A DNA stretch of 6,673 nt from Planctomicrobium sp. (lineage in GTDB: Bacteria > Planctomycetota > Planctomycetia > Planctomycetales > Planctomycetaceae): assembly GCA_029259835.1 (NCBI GenBank), contig JAJDEL010000111.1:1-6673 (forward strand), given 5' to 3'. Numbering within the stretch: the stretch's first letter is position 1; each line of letters begins with the position of its first letter. A model generated the notes under the pieces. It had not been told where the DNA came from and did no database searches. It worked only from the letters and a program-made list of their open reading frames with translations. Positions 1 to 5,156 of this stretch are shown one piece after another. The position numbers and the translations under genes were made by a program.

Positions 1-1110
1 GCTTGGAATGCTATTTCAGTAGGAGCCTACACGGAAAAGGCAACAATCAATTCCACTGAGTACCCTGGATGGAATGCGGTTGCTGAAAGTGGTCAACTCA
101 GCCCGTCCAGCCGAACCTCTATCGTTTGGGGAGATAAATCGTGGCCTCTCAAGCCCGACATTGTCATGGAGGGCGGAAATAACGCGACGAACCCTGAGAT
201 GACATCAGCAGATTTTGTGGATGACTTGATGCTTTTGACGACTCGCATAAGTCCCACGGGAGCGCTCTTTACTACTACTGGCGATACCAGTGCTGCCGCA
301 GCGCTTGCGTCACGGCTTGCTTGCTCGATTTGGGCGCAGTACCCAAATCTTTGGCCTGAGACCGTACGTTGTTTGATGATTCATTCCGCTCAATGGACAG
401 ATGCCATGAAAGCACACTATGGTGAAAAACAACTAACTAATCGACTCAGGGCCTATGGGTACGGTGTGCCAAATATTCAGAGGGCACTGTCGAGCCTACA
501 GAATTCGGCGACATTGATCATTCAGGATAGTTTGCAGCCATTCTTCATGGATGAACAAAACAAGCTGAAAACCAACGACATGAATGTCCACTCGCTTCCT
601 TGGCCACGGCAAATTCTGCAAGATCTGGGAGAGCAAGAAGTGAGGATGAGGGTCACCCTCTCTTACTTTGTTGAACCGAGTCCAGGAAGAAGGGGGAAGA
701 TACCTAGATACCGGTATCAGTCACACGGATTGCGATTTGACGTTAAACGTTCACTGGAAACTCTGACAGAGTTCCGCAAGAGGATTAGCAAAGCTGCACG
801 GGAAGAGGACGATAATGAATTTTCAGGGGGGAGCGACAAGCGTAACTGGGCGATAGGAAACAAGAGAAGAAAAAGAGGTTCAGTCCACTCCGATTGGTGG
901 ACCGGCACAGGTGCAGAGTTGGCTGAATCTGGAGTGATTGTCGTCTATTCCGTCACCGGATGGTGGAAAGAAAGAAAAAAGCAGAACGCGTGGTCTAAAA
1001 CCGCCAGATACTCGCTGATCGCCACGATTGAAACCGATAACATAGAAACAGATCTGTACACTCCAATCGAAAACCAGATTGGAATCGAGCTGACTAACCC
1101 GCCGTTGTGA
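1..1110 (+). CDS. Subtilisin-like (S8 family) serine protease, IetS-like, C-terminal half (5' end outside window)
   Basis: The reading frame is open from base 1 to the TGA at 1108-1110, giving 369 residues without a start, so this is the C-terminal part of a longer protein. The segment NAISVGAYTEK (from residue 3) fits the strand after the oxyanion-hole region of subtilases. GDTSAAAALASRLA holds the catalytic serine, here in DTSAA rather than the usual GTSMA, with the Ser codon at 289-291 (residue 97). LWPETVRCLMIHSAQWTDAM follows. The C-terminus (SGVIVVYSVTGWW ... ARYSLIATIET ... DLYTPIENQIGIEL) matches what I recall of the subtilase group that pairs with an AAA ATPase in IetAS loci. The Asp and His of the triad and any ATPase partner would lie to the left, out of view. 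No signal peptide can be judged. The protease call is secure; the IetS assignment is a family-level inference. Confidence 0.88.
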   Translation, partial: AWNAISVGAYTEKATINSTEYPGWNAVAESGQLSPSSRTSIVWGDKSWPLKPDIVMEGGNNATNPEMTSADFVDDLMLLTTRISPTGALFTTTGDTSAAAALASRLACSIWAQYPNLWPETVRCLMIHSAQWTDAMKAHYGEKQLTNRLRAYGYGVPNIQRALSSLQNSATLIIQDSLQPFFMDEQNKLKTNDMNVHSLPWPRQILQDLGEQEVRMRVTLSYFVEPSPGRRGKIPRYRYQSHGLRFDVKRSLETLTEFRKRISKAAREEDDNEFSGGSDKRNWAIGNKRRKRGSVHSDWWTGTGAELAESGVIVVYSVTGWWKERKKQNAWSKTARYSLIATIETDNIETDLYTPIENQIGIELTNPPL

Positions 1111-1123
1111 TGCAGTGCCGTAG

Positions 1124-1141
1124 GCTGGGTCACGACCCAGC
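1124..1141. terminator. Perfect inverted repeat between two convergent genes, possible bidirectional terminator
   Basis: GCTGGGTC and GACCCAGC are exact reverse complements separated by AC, so a stem of 6-7 bp with a 4-6 base loop can form. It lies 13 bases past the protease stop and 26 bases past the stop of the opposing minus-strand gene, a natural place for a shared terminator. No T-run follows on either strand, so it may instead be a dispersed REP-like repeat or a transcript-end stabiliser. Confidence 0.5.
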
Positions 1142-1167
1142 ATGTGTGAACCGGTATCACGATGTCA

Positions 1168-1812
1168 TTAACTTTGATCTGAACCCGAACGAAACTTCTC
1201 CTCCAACTCCTCCGGCAGCCGCATCTCCGAACTGAAGTGTCCGTGGTCTCTCAGCAAATCTTTTAGCCGACGACATGCCCAGCCCCACGAGCCGAACCGG
1301 TGGCAGAAAGTTCCAGGGCTGATACGACCTCCGCGTAGCTTGTGTTTGTCATAAACCGGGCGCTCGCGAACGAGACGGTACACCCGATACAAATCTTCCA
1401 GAAGCTCTTCATCCGTATACTGCGGTAGAATATTCGCCCGCCCGCTCAATCCCACGACTTCCCGCAGCGCACCCCAACTCCCAAACCGCGTCTCAATCAT
1501 CCTCGCAGAGAGCCCCGTCTCCTCCATGAACCTCCGCATCGTGATTTGCTCACCCTGCTCAACCACCTGATTCCGCATCAATTCCAAAATGTGCTCCGCC
1601 GTAATCCCGTTCGAATCCCGAGGAACCTCCGCCCCCAGCCCAACTTCCATCCGCACAGACTTCCAGCTCCCAAACAAATCATAAATCACCCGCTGAGAAA
1701 TCCCCGTCTCTCGCTGAAAATCCGTCAACGTCAACCGCTCCTCATATGTCTCCACCAACCCACGCGCCAGCGACAACACCACATCCCGCGTATATGTCTT
1801 CTTCGCTTTCAT
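1168..1812 (-). CDS. Small protein of three homing-endonuclease-associated (FGSW) repeats, no nuclease domain
   Basis: The 214-residue protein is almost entirely three copies of a helical repeat ending in FGSW followed by a basic/hydrophobic helix (FGSWKSVRMEVGL, FGSWGALREVVGL, FGSWGWACRRLKDLL). The FGSW motifs are at residues 47, 110 and 173, exactly 63 residues apart. Each repeat begins with an acidic amphipathic helix (VVLSLARGLV, ILELMRNQVV, LLEDLYRVYR). This matches the homing endonuclease-associated repeat (Pfam HNH_repeat), a presumed DNA-binding unit often found beside HNH or other nuclease domains. No HNH, GIY-YIG or other catalytic motif is visible, so a DNA-binding or regulatory role is inferred. 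The N-terminus is lysine-rich. ATG at 1812 is chosen over the GTG at 1818 because GGAAGG sits 5 bases upstream of the ATG and would overlap the GTG. The gene converges with the protease gene and may belong to the same accessory segment. Confidence 0.8.
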   Translation of the reverse strand: MKAKKTYTRDVVLSLARGLVETYEERLTLTDFQRETGISQRVIYDLFGSWKSVRMEVGLGAEVPRDSNGITAEHILELMRNQVVEQGEQITMRRFMEETGLSARMIETRFGSWGALREVVGLSGRANILPQYTDEELLEDLYRVYRLVRERPVYDKHKLRGGRISPGTFCHRFGSWGWACRRLKDLLRDHGHFSSEMRLPEELEEKFRSGSDQS

Positions 1813-1817
1813 ACGCA

Positions 1818-1823
1818 CCTTCC
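1818..1823 (-). promoter_or_regulatory. Shine-Dalgarno site of the FGSW-repeat gene
   Basis: On the minus strand GGAAGG is followed by a 5-base spacer (TGCGT) and ATG at 1812. It decides the start: the in-frame GTG at 1818 overlaps the first base of this site and has no ribosome-binding sequence of its own. Confidence 0.6.
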
Positions 1824-2222
1824 ACCAACAACCAGCAAGTTGCGCAAACTACCCTTGATGGTTCTGAACGCCAATTCTCTGATCAGCGCCGAACGTTCGA
1901 CGGACTAGTACCCGTCACTCTCGTTTTCTCTCTTTGTCATCAGAACTGCCAGCGTCGATTCAACACTTACCACGCTCATTACTCCACTCTGTTACGTGCT
2001 GGGTGTGCCACCCGTCCCCCTTACGTGGAATGGTCGGGACATTTGATTTAATCGTTTTCCAGCATGAAAAAACGTGATTGTGACGAGGATTTCGGACAGG
2101 AAAATCGGAACGTCGGCGAACTGCGTGCTATCCCTTTTTGGCGAGTCGACTTCTCCCAGCGATTCTGGTGATCCGCCGAAGTCGTTCATCAATCCCTTTC
2201 ATTTGATGTGTGAGTTTACGAG
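1824..2222. other. Non-coding divergent promoter region
   Basis: About 400 bases separate the starts of the minus-strand FGSW-repeat gene and the plus-strand gene at 2223, so promoters for both should lie here. I see no convincing -35/-10 pair on either strand and no RNA gene. The only structure that stands out is the small hairpin with flanking direct repeats at 1992-2027. Short open frames crossing the region have no ribosome-binding site or recognisable protein features. Confidence 0.6.
1992..2027. repeat. Small hairpin flanked by 7-bp direct repeats
   Basis: GGGTG (2001-2005) and CACCC (2009-2013) form a 5-bp stem around TGC. The sequence TTACGTG occurs at 1992-1998 and again at 2021-2027, bracketing the hairpin. 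The lead-in GCTGGG is shared with the hairpin at 1124-1141, so both may be scraps of one dispersed repeat family. A chance origin cannot be excluded. Confidence 0.35.
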
Positions 2223-2717
2223 ATGGAACTGGTCACCGAGAAATATTTGAAAGCCTGGGAATCCAAATCAGAGCAAAACACTCCTCAGGAGTTTGATCCG
2301 GATTATCATCCTGACGTCTACATTCATGAGCGATGCGGCAAGGCCACTCAGCTGTCCGGCTTCCCTCGGACTGTCTCTCTGCGCGATCCCAATTGGTATT
2401 TCCTAGGTACGATTTGCGTTCACTGCGGGGGTGGGGTGCCGGAAGAACATTGTGTCTGGGAGGATACGGGAGAAAATCTCGCGGCCTACAAGAAGCGGCT
2501 GACGAGAAGGAAAAGCTACGCGTACCATCTGATCCGCTGGTCTCCAGTCTGGATCGGGATTCTCTTCGCAGCATACATTGGTTTCCAGCAACTACAGAAG
2601 CCGCAGCCTCTCAATGTTTTTGTCGGGTTCCCGATCTGGACATTAATGGCTGCTGTCATCTTATGGTTCCCGATGCGAATCCTGCGAGTGCTGCTATGCC
2701 TGCTGAAGATCATCTGA
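2223..2717 (+). CDS. Hypothetical protein with putative zinc ribbon and C-terminal membrane segments
   Basis: I do not recognise a named family. The 164-residue protein has an N-terminal soluble part with a likely metal site: His35 and Cys38 (HERC), Cys65 and Cys68 (CVHC), plus Cys77. It continues with WEDTGENLAAYKKRL (79-93), then a basic stretch and two hydrophobic segments (about 108-123 and 131-162) that look membrane-spanning. The order zinc-knuckle, basic linker, membrane anchor suggests a cytosolic metal-binding domain tethered to the inner membrane; the function is unknown. ATG at 2223 is the first possible start after an in-frame TGA at 2211-2213. The ribosome-binding sequence is weak, as is common in planctomycetes. 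The gene stands alone and converges on the permease gene. The ordered Cys pairs and hydrophobic C-terminus argue that it is real rather than a chance frame. Confidence 0.68.
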   Translation: MELVTEKYLKAWESKSEQNTPQEFDPDYHPDVYIHERCGKATQLSGFPRTVSLRDPNWYFLGTICVHCGGGVPEEHCVWEDTGENLAAYKKRLTRRKSYAYHLIRWSPVWIGILFAAYIGFQQLQKPQPLNVFVGFPIWTLMAAVILWFPMRILRVLLCLLKII

Positions 2718-2760
2718 TTCTTGTACGGATGCCATGCAACGCCGCTCAGTAGAGTAACGC

Positions 2761-2818
2761 GTAGGGCAGAATCTCGCTGGTCTTCCTTGACTATCAAGGG
2801 CAGGGAGGACTGCTCTAC
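2761..2818. terminator. Nested inverted-repeat structure between convergent genes
   Basis: The outer arms GTAGGGCAG (2761-2769) and CTGCTCTAC (2810-2818) pair with one G-T wobble. An inner perfect hairpin is CCTTGA (2785-2790), loop CTA, TCAAGG (2794-2799). GTCTTCC (2780-2786) can also pair with GGAGGAC (2804-2810). The element fills the gap between the stop at 2717 on the plus strand and the stop at 2829 on the minus strand. It could act as a bidirectional terminator, although no T-run follows, or it could be a REP-like mobile repeat. Confidence 0.45.
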
Positions 2819-2828
2819 AAAACGACAT

Positions 2829-4661
2829 TCACGACCCTCCTAGTAGCGGCAAGACCTTCGACAACAAAACCGTCATCGCGAAACTCACAATACTCAGCGT
2901 TGCCAGCATGGGGGTCCAGGTTCGTAAGCTTTCGGATTCGGTCAGGCGGCCCATTTTCGTGAAGATCCAGAAGCCGGAGTCGTTCATCCAGCTTCCCATG
3001 AGCGAACCAGCTCCGATCGCTGTTGCCAGATAGACCGGGTTGAAGCCGAGTTCAATGCCGCCGATCATTGATGCGATCATCGATGAAACAACAATCATCG
3101 CCGTCGTGCTCGACCCTTGGGCGACTTTTAATAGCACGGCAATAAAGTAGCCAAGCAGCAGGAACATCGAGCCAGCGGTTGCCGTGCTTCCATCGCTACT
3201 GGCAAACATTTCTTTGATGGCATCGCCGATGCCAGCGACTTTCAGCATCGCACCAAATGCACCTCCCGCAGCGGTGATGAGAATGATAATCCCGCCGCTC
3301 ATCAGTGCGAGTTCCACAGTTTCCGACATTGCCTTGAGTGTCGGTTGCTTCTGTTGGAAAACGAGCCACATTGCGATGATGGTTGAAAGCAGCAGGGCGA
3401 GGTTCGCGTTGCCGAACAACTTGGAAACGTTCGCCGATTTACGCAGACTGGTCTCCCAAAGATGCGGCTTCACAAGATCAGGGAATGTCACTTCCAGTAG
3501 CAGACGATTGAATCGTTCGCGTTCGTGAACTTTCATTTCGCTAATGTTCTTTTGTGACATCGTGTTCACGAGTCCCTCGCGCGAGAGAAGGCTTTCTTGC
3601 TTCTCGGTGAGGTCTTCGGCCTTTAAGTCGGCATCAATTTTCCAGCGTTTCCGGACGACGGTGTCAAAAGCAGCGTTCTCATAGAGGGCCGGATTGCTTT
3701 GCAGCATTGCTGTATTCAACGCAGCGACGACAGCAAGTTGATCATCACTGGAAAGCGACTCTTGCTTGATGATAGCTTTCGAATCTTCCGGGAGAACGCT
3801 CACGATTTGCGGAACAGCCGCAGGGTCTGTCTGATCACGCAATGCTGTGTGGAATGCAGACCAGTCCGTGATGTCGCTGACAACCAACTGCGGTGCATGT
3901 TGAGCATTTGCTAACGTGTCGAGTGCTGTGTTTGCCGAGATCAACGCGATCGGCAAAATCACTGGCAACAAGGACATAAACAAAGTCGGGCTGGTCGTTG
4001 GGACCTCTGGGACGTCGTCTTCGGTGCCGACGATTTTGTCGTCTCGAAACGGAATGTCGAGTTTCTTATCTAACCAGACTGAGACAGCCAGTCCTGCGAT
4101 TGCCGCTGGCAGGGCGACCATTCCTCCCACGAGAATCATGACGCCAATATCAATCCCCAACGTTGTCGCCATAATGAGCGGCCCCGGTGTCGGCGGAACC
4201 AGTGTGTGAGTTATCGCTCCACCAGCGGCGATCGCGAGGATGTAGAGCAAGTAGTTCTTGTTCGTTCGACGGAACAGTGAGCGAGCCAGTGGCACGAGGA
4301 GATAAAAGACGGTATCAAAGAAAACGGGGACGGAGAGCACAAACCCGCTCCCCATCAATGCCCATGAAGCCCGCTTCTCCCCTAGGAATTTCAAAAATGC
4401 CTGCACAATTCGATCCGCTGCTCCGCTGATCATCATGCACTCACCAATGATCGCAGCCATCCCGATCACAATCGCAATCCCTCCTGCCGAGCTTCCAAAG
4501 GCAGTCGCGACGCGAGAGATTTTGTCTTCGACAGCACCTGGCGATAGCAAGCTGACAACAATTGCAGAGATAATCAGCGCCAGAAATGCGTTCACTCGCA
4601 AAAGAAGAATTAGACCAAGAATTGTTGCGATGCCGATAACAAGAATAATGAGCGGGTTCAA
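2829..4661 (-). CDS. GntP-family permease (gluconate/organic acid:H+ symporter type) with large internal insertion
   Basis: The 610-residue inner-membrane transporter has GntP hallmarks: SVPVFFDTVFYLLVPLAR (110-127), THTLVPPTPGPL (152-163), KVAQGSSTTAMIV (512-524) and MGSWMNDSGFWIFTKMGRLTESESLRTW split across 555-582. Hydrophobic segments lie at about 3-42, 58-80, 100-130, 138-157, 172-196, 227-244, 418-436, 452-475, 496-535, 542-558 and 585-604. GntP proteins are usually near 440-450 residues. The excess is a soluble, charged stretch at about 245-410 (bases 3432-3929) between two membrane blocks. The family imports gluconate and related sugar acids; the actual substrate cannot be read from sequence, and no catabolic neighbour helps. 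The start is TTG at 4659-4661, chosen because GAGGAG lies 6 bases upstream and the N-terminus (NPLIILVIGI) fits the family. The gene is divergent from the leu leader/leuA unit. Confidence 0.92.
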   Translation of the reverse strand: MNPLIILVIGIATILGLILLLRVNAFLALIISAIVVSLLSPGAVEDKISRVATAFGSSAGGIAIVIGMAAIIGECMMISGAADRIVQAFLKFLGEKRASWALMGSGFVLSVPVFFDTVFYLLVPLARSLFRRTNKNYLLYILAIAAGGAITHTLVPPTPGPLIMATTLGIDIGVMILVGGMVALPAAIAGLAVSVWLDKKLDIPFRDDKIVGTEDDVPEVPTTSPTLFMSLLPVILPIALISANTALDTLANAQHAPQLVVSDITDWSAFHTALRDQTDPAAVPQIVSVLPEDSKAIIKQESLSSDDQLAVVAALNTAMLQSNPALYENAAFDTVVRKRWKIDADLKAEDLTEKQESLLSREGLVNTMSQKNISEMKVHERERFNRLLLEVTFPDLVKPHLWETSLRKSANVSKLFGNANLALLLSTIIAMWLVFQQKQPTLKAMSETVELALMSGGIIILITAAGGAFGAMLKVAGIGDAIKEMFASSDGSTATAGSMFLLLGYFIAVLLKVAQGSSTTAMIVVSSMIASMIGGIELGFNPVYLATAIGAGSLMGSWMNDSGFWIFTKMGRLTESESLRTWTPMLATLSIVSFAMTVLLSKVLPLLGGS

Positions 4662-4667
4662 AGGGCA

Positions 4668-4673
4668 CTCCTC
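4668..4673 (-). promoter_or_regulatory. Strong Shine-Dalgarno deciding a TTG start of the permease gene
   Basis: On the minus strand GAGGAG is followed by a 6-base spacer (TGCCCT) and TTG. No ATG or GTG is equally well placed, so this site supports the rare TTG start codon. Confidence 0.75.
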
Positions 4674-4710
4674 AAGTGGATTCCGAATTGGAAAGCAACA
4701 ATAAAATAAA

Positions 4711-4783
4711 TGAGTTCAGGACTCACAGTTGAGTGAATTGCACTGGTAACGTCAAACCTAACGGACCATTCAGGACTGAATTG
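4711..4783. promoter_or_regulatory. Cluster of inverted and direct repeats upstream of the permease gene, candidate operator region
   Basis: TGAGT-TCAGG-ACTCA (4711-4725) is followed at once by another TGAGT (4730-4734), so ACTCA can pair with either side. The 9-mer TTCAGGACT occurs at 4715-4723 and 4769-4777, and TGAATTG occurs at 4734-4740 and 4777-4783. The second copy forms its own inverted repeat, ATTCA-GGAC-TGAAT (4768-4781). A TTGACG on the minus strand (4755-4750), with a poor TCAACT 17 bases downstream, could be a permease promoter lying among these repeats. Regulator binding is an inference from symmetry alone. Confidence 0.35.
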
Positions 4784-4928
4784 AAGGGACAGCCTGAGAA
4801 ACGACCGATCTCCTGGCAATGTCGAGTGAATCTCAAAATATTCCCGAACCCGCTCGTACTGGAGTTGTCCTCCGCTTGCAGAAAGAGCCGAAGATCAACT
4901 GAGATCAGTCGACTTTTGAACCTTCCAC
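4784..4928. other. Non-coding spacer with one imperfect palindrome (4895-4912)
   Basis: I see no gene in this part of the divergent region. ACTGA (4898-4902) and TCAGT (4905-4909) are exact inverted repeats around GA. The symmetry extends to an 18-base imperfect palindrome with one mismatched pair. It lies about 17 bases upstream of the proposed -35 of the leu leader, so it could be an operator or activator site, but nothing else supports this. Confidence 0.4.
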
Positions 4929-4957
4929 TTGACGACTCATCAAACACCACCTAACCT
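4929..4957 (+). promoter_or_regulatory. Candidate promoter for the leu leader-leuA transcript
   Basis: TTGACG (4929-4934) is a good -35 match. After 17 bases TAACCT (4952-4957) matches only three of six -10 positions. The spacing would put the transcript start within a few bases of the leader-peptide ATG at 4965, making that message leaderless or nearly so. The absence of a Shine-Dalgarno sequence before that ATG fits this. The weak -10 keeps the call tentative. Confidence 0.35.
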
Positions 4958-4964
4958 TTCCGAC

Positions 4965-5027
4965 ATGAACAACGCAACTCTCAACCTCAGCCTGCTACTT
5001 AGTCTCCTCCCACGCGGGAGGTCTTAG
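4965..5027 (+). CDS. leuL: leuA leader peptide (leucine-rich, ribosome-mediated attenuation)
   Basis: This 20-codon frame runs from ATG 4965 to TAG 5025-5027 and reads MNNATLNLSL then LLSLLPRGRS. Seven of its 20 residues are leucine, with Leu10-11-12 and Leu14-15 in clusters, encoded by a mixture of CTC (four), CTG, CTA and CTT. It sits 129 bases upstream of leuA and directly before an antiterminator/terminator pair, as leu leader peptides do. The product has no function as a protein. Its translation senses charged leucyl-tRNA: a ribosome that stalls on the Leu codons leaves the downstream antiterminator strand free, and one that reaches the stop codon covers it. No clear Shine-Dalgarno sequence precedes the ATG, so initiation may be leaderless or SD-independent. 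The symbol follows the usual name for such peptides; the sequence is not close to enterobacterial LeuL. Confidence comes from the coincidence of codon content, position and RNA folds. Confidence 0.85.
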   Translation: MNNATLNLSLLLSLLPRGRS

Positions 5028-5071
5028 GCTGTTGCTCTGAGTTTGTATACAGAACACACAACACCCTGAGA
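4988..5071 (+). promoter_or_regulatory. leu attenuator: protector hairpin (1:2) and antiterminator (2:3)
   Basis: Protector structure 1:2: CAGCCT (4988-4993, in the Leu codons) pairs exactly with AGGCTG (5026-5031), enclosing the hairpin CCTCCC (5006-5011)-ACGC-GGGAGG (5016-5021) over the last codons. Antiterminator 2:3: TCTTAGGCTGTTG (5022-5034), spanning the leader stop codon, pairs with CAACACCCTGAGA (5059-5071) over 13 positions with one C-C mismatch and one G-T wobble. The second strand contains the 5' arm of the terminator, so the two folds exclude each other. A ribosome stalled near 4992-5000 breaks 1:2 and allows 2:3 (read-through into leuA). A ribosome at the stop codon masks region 2 and lets the terminator form. 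Confidence 0.82.
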
Positions 5072-5099
5072 CTCTCCATGAGCTTCAGGGTGTTTTTTT
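5060..5099 (+). terminator. Intrinsic terminator of the leu attenuator (3:4)
   Basis: AACACCCTGA (5060-5069) and TCAGGGTGTT (5085-5094) are perfect 10-base reverse complements with a 15-base loop, which can close further with CTC/GAG. Seven consecutive T (5093-5099) follow, two of them inside the stem. The T-run makes it directional for the plus strand. No plus-strand gene other than the leader peptide lies between 4662 and here, so it must act on the leuA leader transcript. Confidence 0.9.
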
Positions 5100-5138
5100 A
5101 TTTACAGATCTATTCCACTAGACCCTCAACCCTAGTCC

Positions 5139-5153
5139 TTTTCCAACGGAAAA
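5139..5153 (+). promoter_or_regulatory. Hairpin enclosing the weak ribosome-binding site of leuA
   Basis: TTTTCC (5139-5144) and GGAAAA (5148-5153) are exact complements around AAC, ending three bases before the leuA ATG at 5157. The GGA at 5148-5150 is the only Shine-Dalgarno-like sequence, with a 6-base spacer, so folding would hide it. The small, A/T-rich stem may be only marginally stable. Confidence 0.35.
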
Positions 5154-5156
5154 CCC

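Noticed and set aside
1890..1899. CGAACGTTCG palindrome considered as a LexA-type SOS box
   Set aside because: Gram-positive-type LexA boxes need a four-base spacer between GAAC and GTTC; here the halves abut, so it is a plain 10-base palindrome that can occur by chance.
1546..1908. Plus-strand frame of 120 codons opposite the FGSW-repeat gene
   Set aside because: Low-complexity Pro/Arg/Leu/His-rich antisense shadow of the repeat protein.
1992..2192. Minus-strand open frame of 66 codons in the 400-base intergenic region
   Set aside because: No ribosome-binding site, no recognisable protein features, and its 3' end is made from the small palindromic repeat; treated as chance.
2333..2752. Plus-strand frame of 139 codons overlapping the gene at 2223
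   Set aside because: It is an out-of-frame overlap of the zinc-ribbon/membrane protein gene; composition is Arg/Ser-rich with no domain, and the 2223 frame has ordered Cys pairs and membrane segments.
4723..4954. Opposed open frames of about 75 codons each in the permease-leu divergent region
   Set aside because: No start signals or protein-like features; the region reads better as regulatory DNA, and one frame runs into the leu promoter region.
5028..5059. T-box riboswitch as the alternative for leuA control
   Set aside because: No T-box consensus (such as the TGG-containing antiterminator bulge) or specifier-loop stem is visible, whereas the translated Leu-rich leader and overlapping pairings fit ribosome-mediated attenuation.
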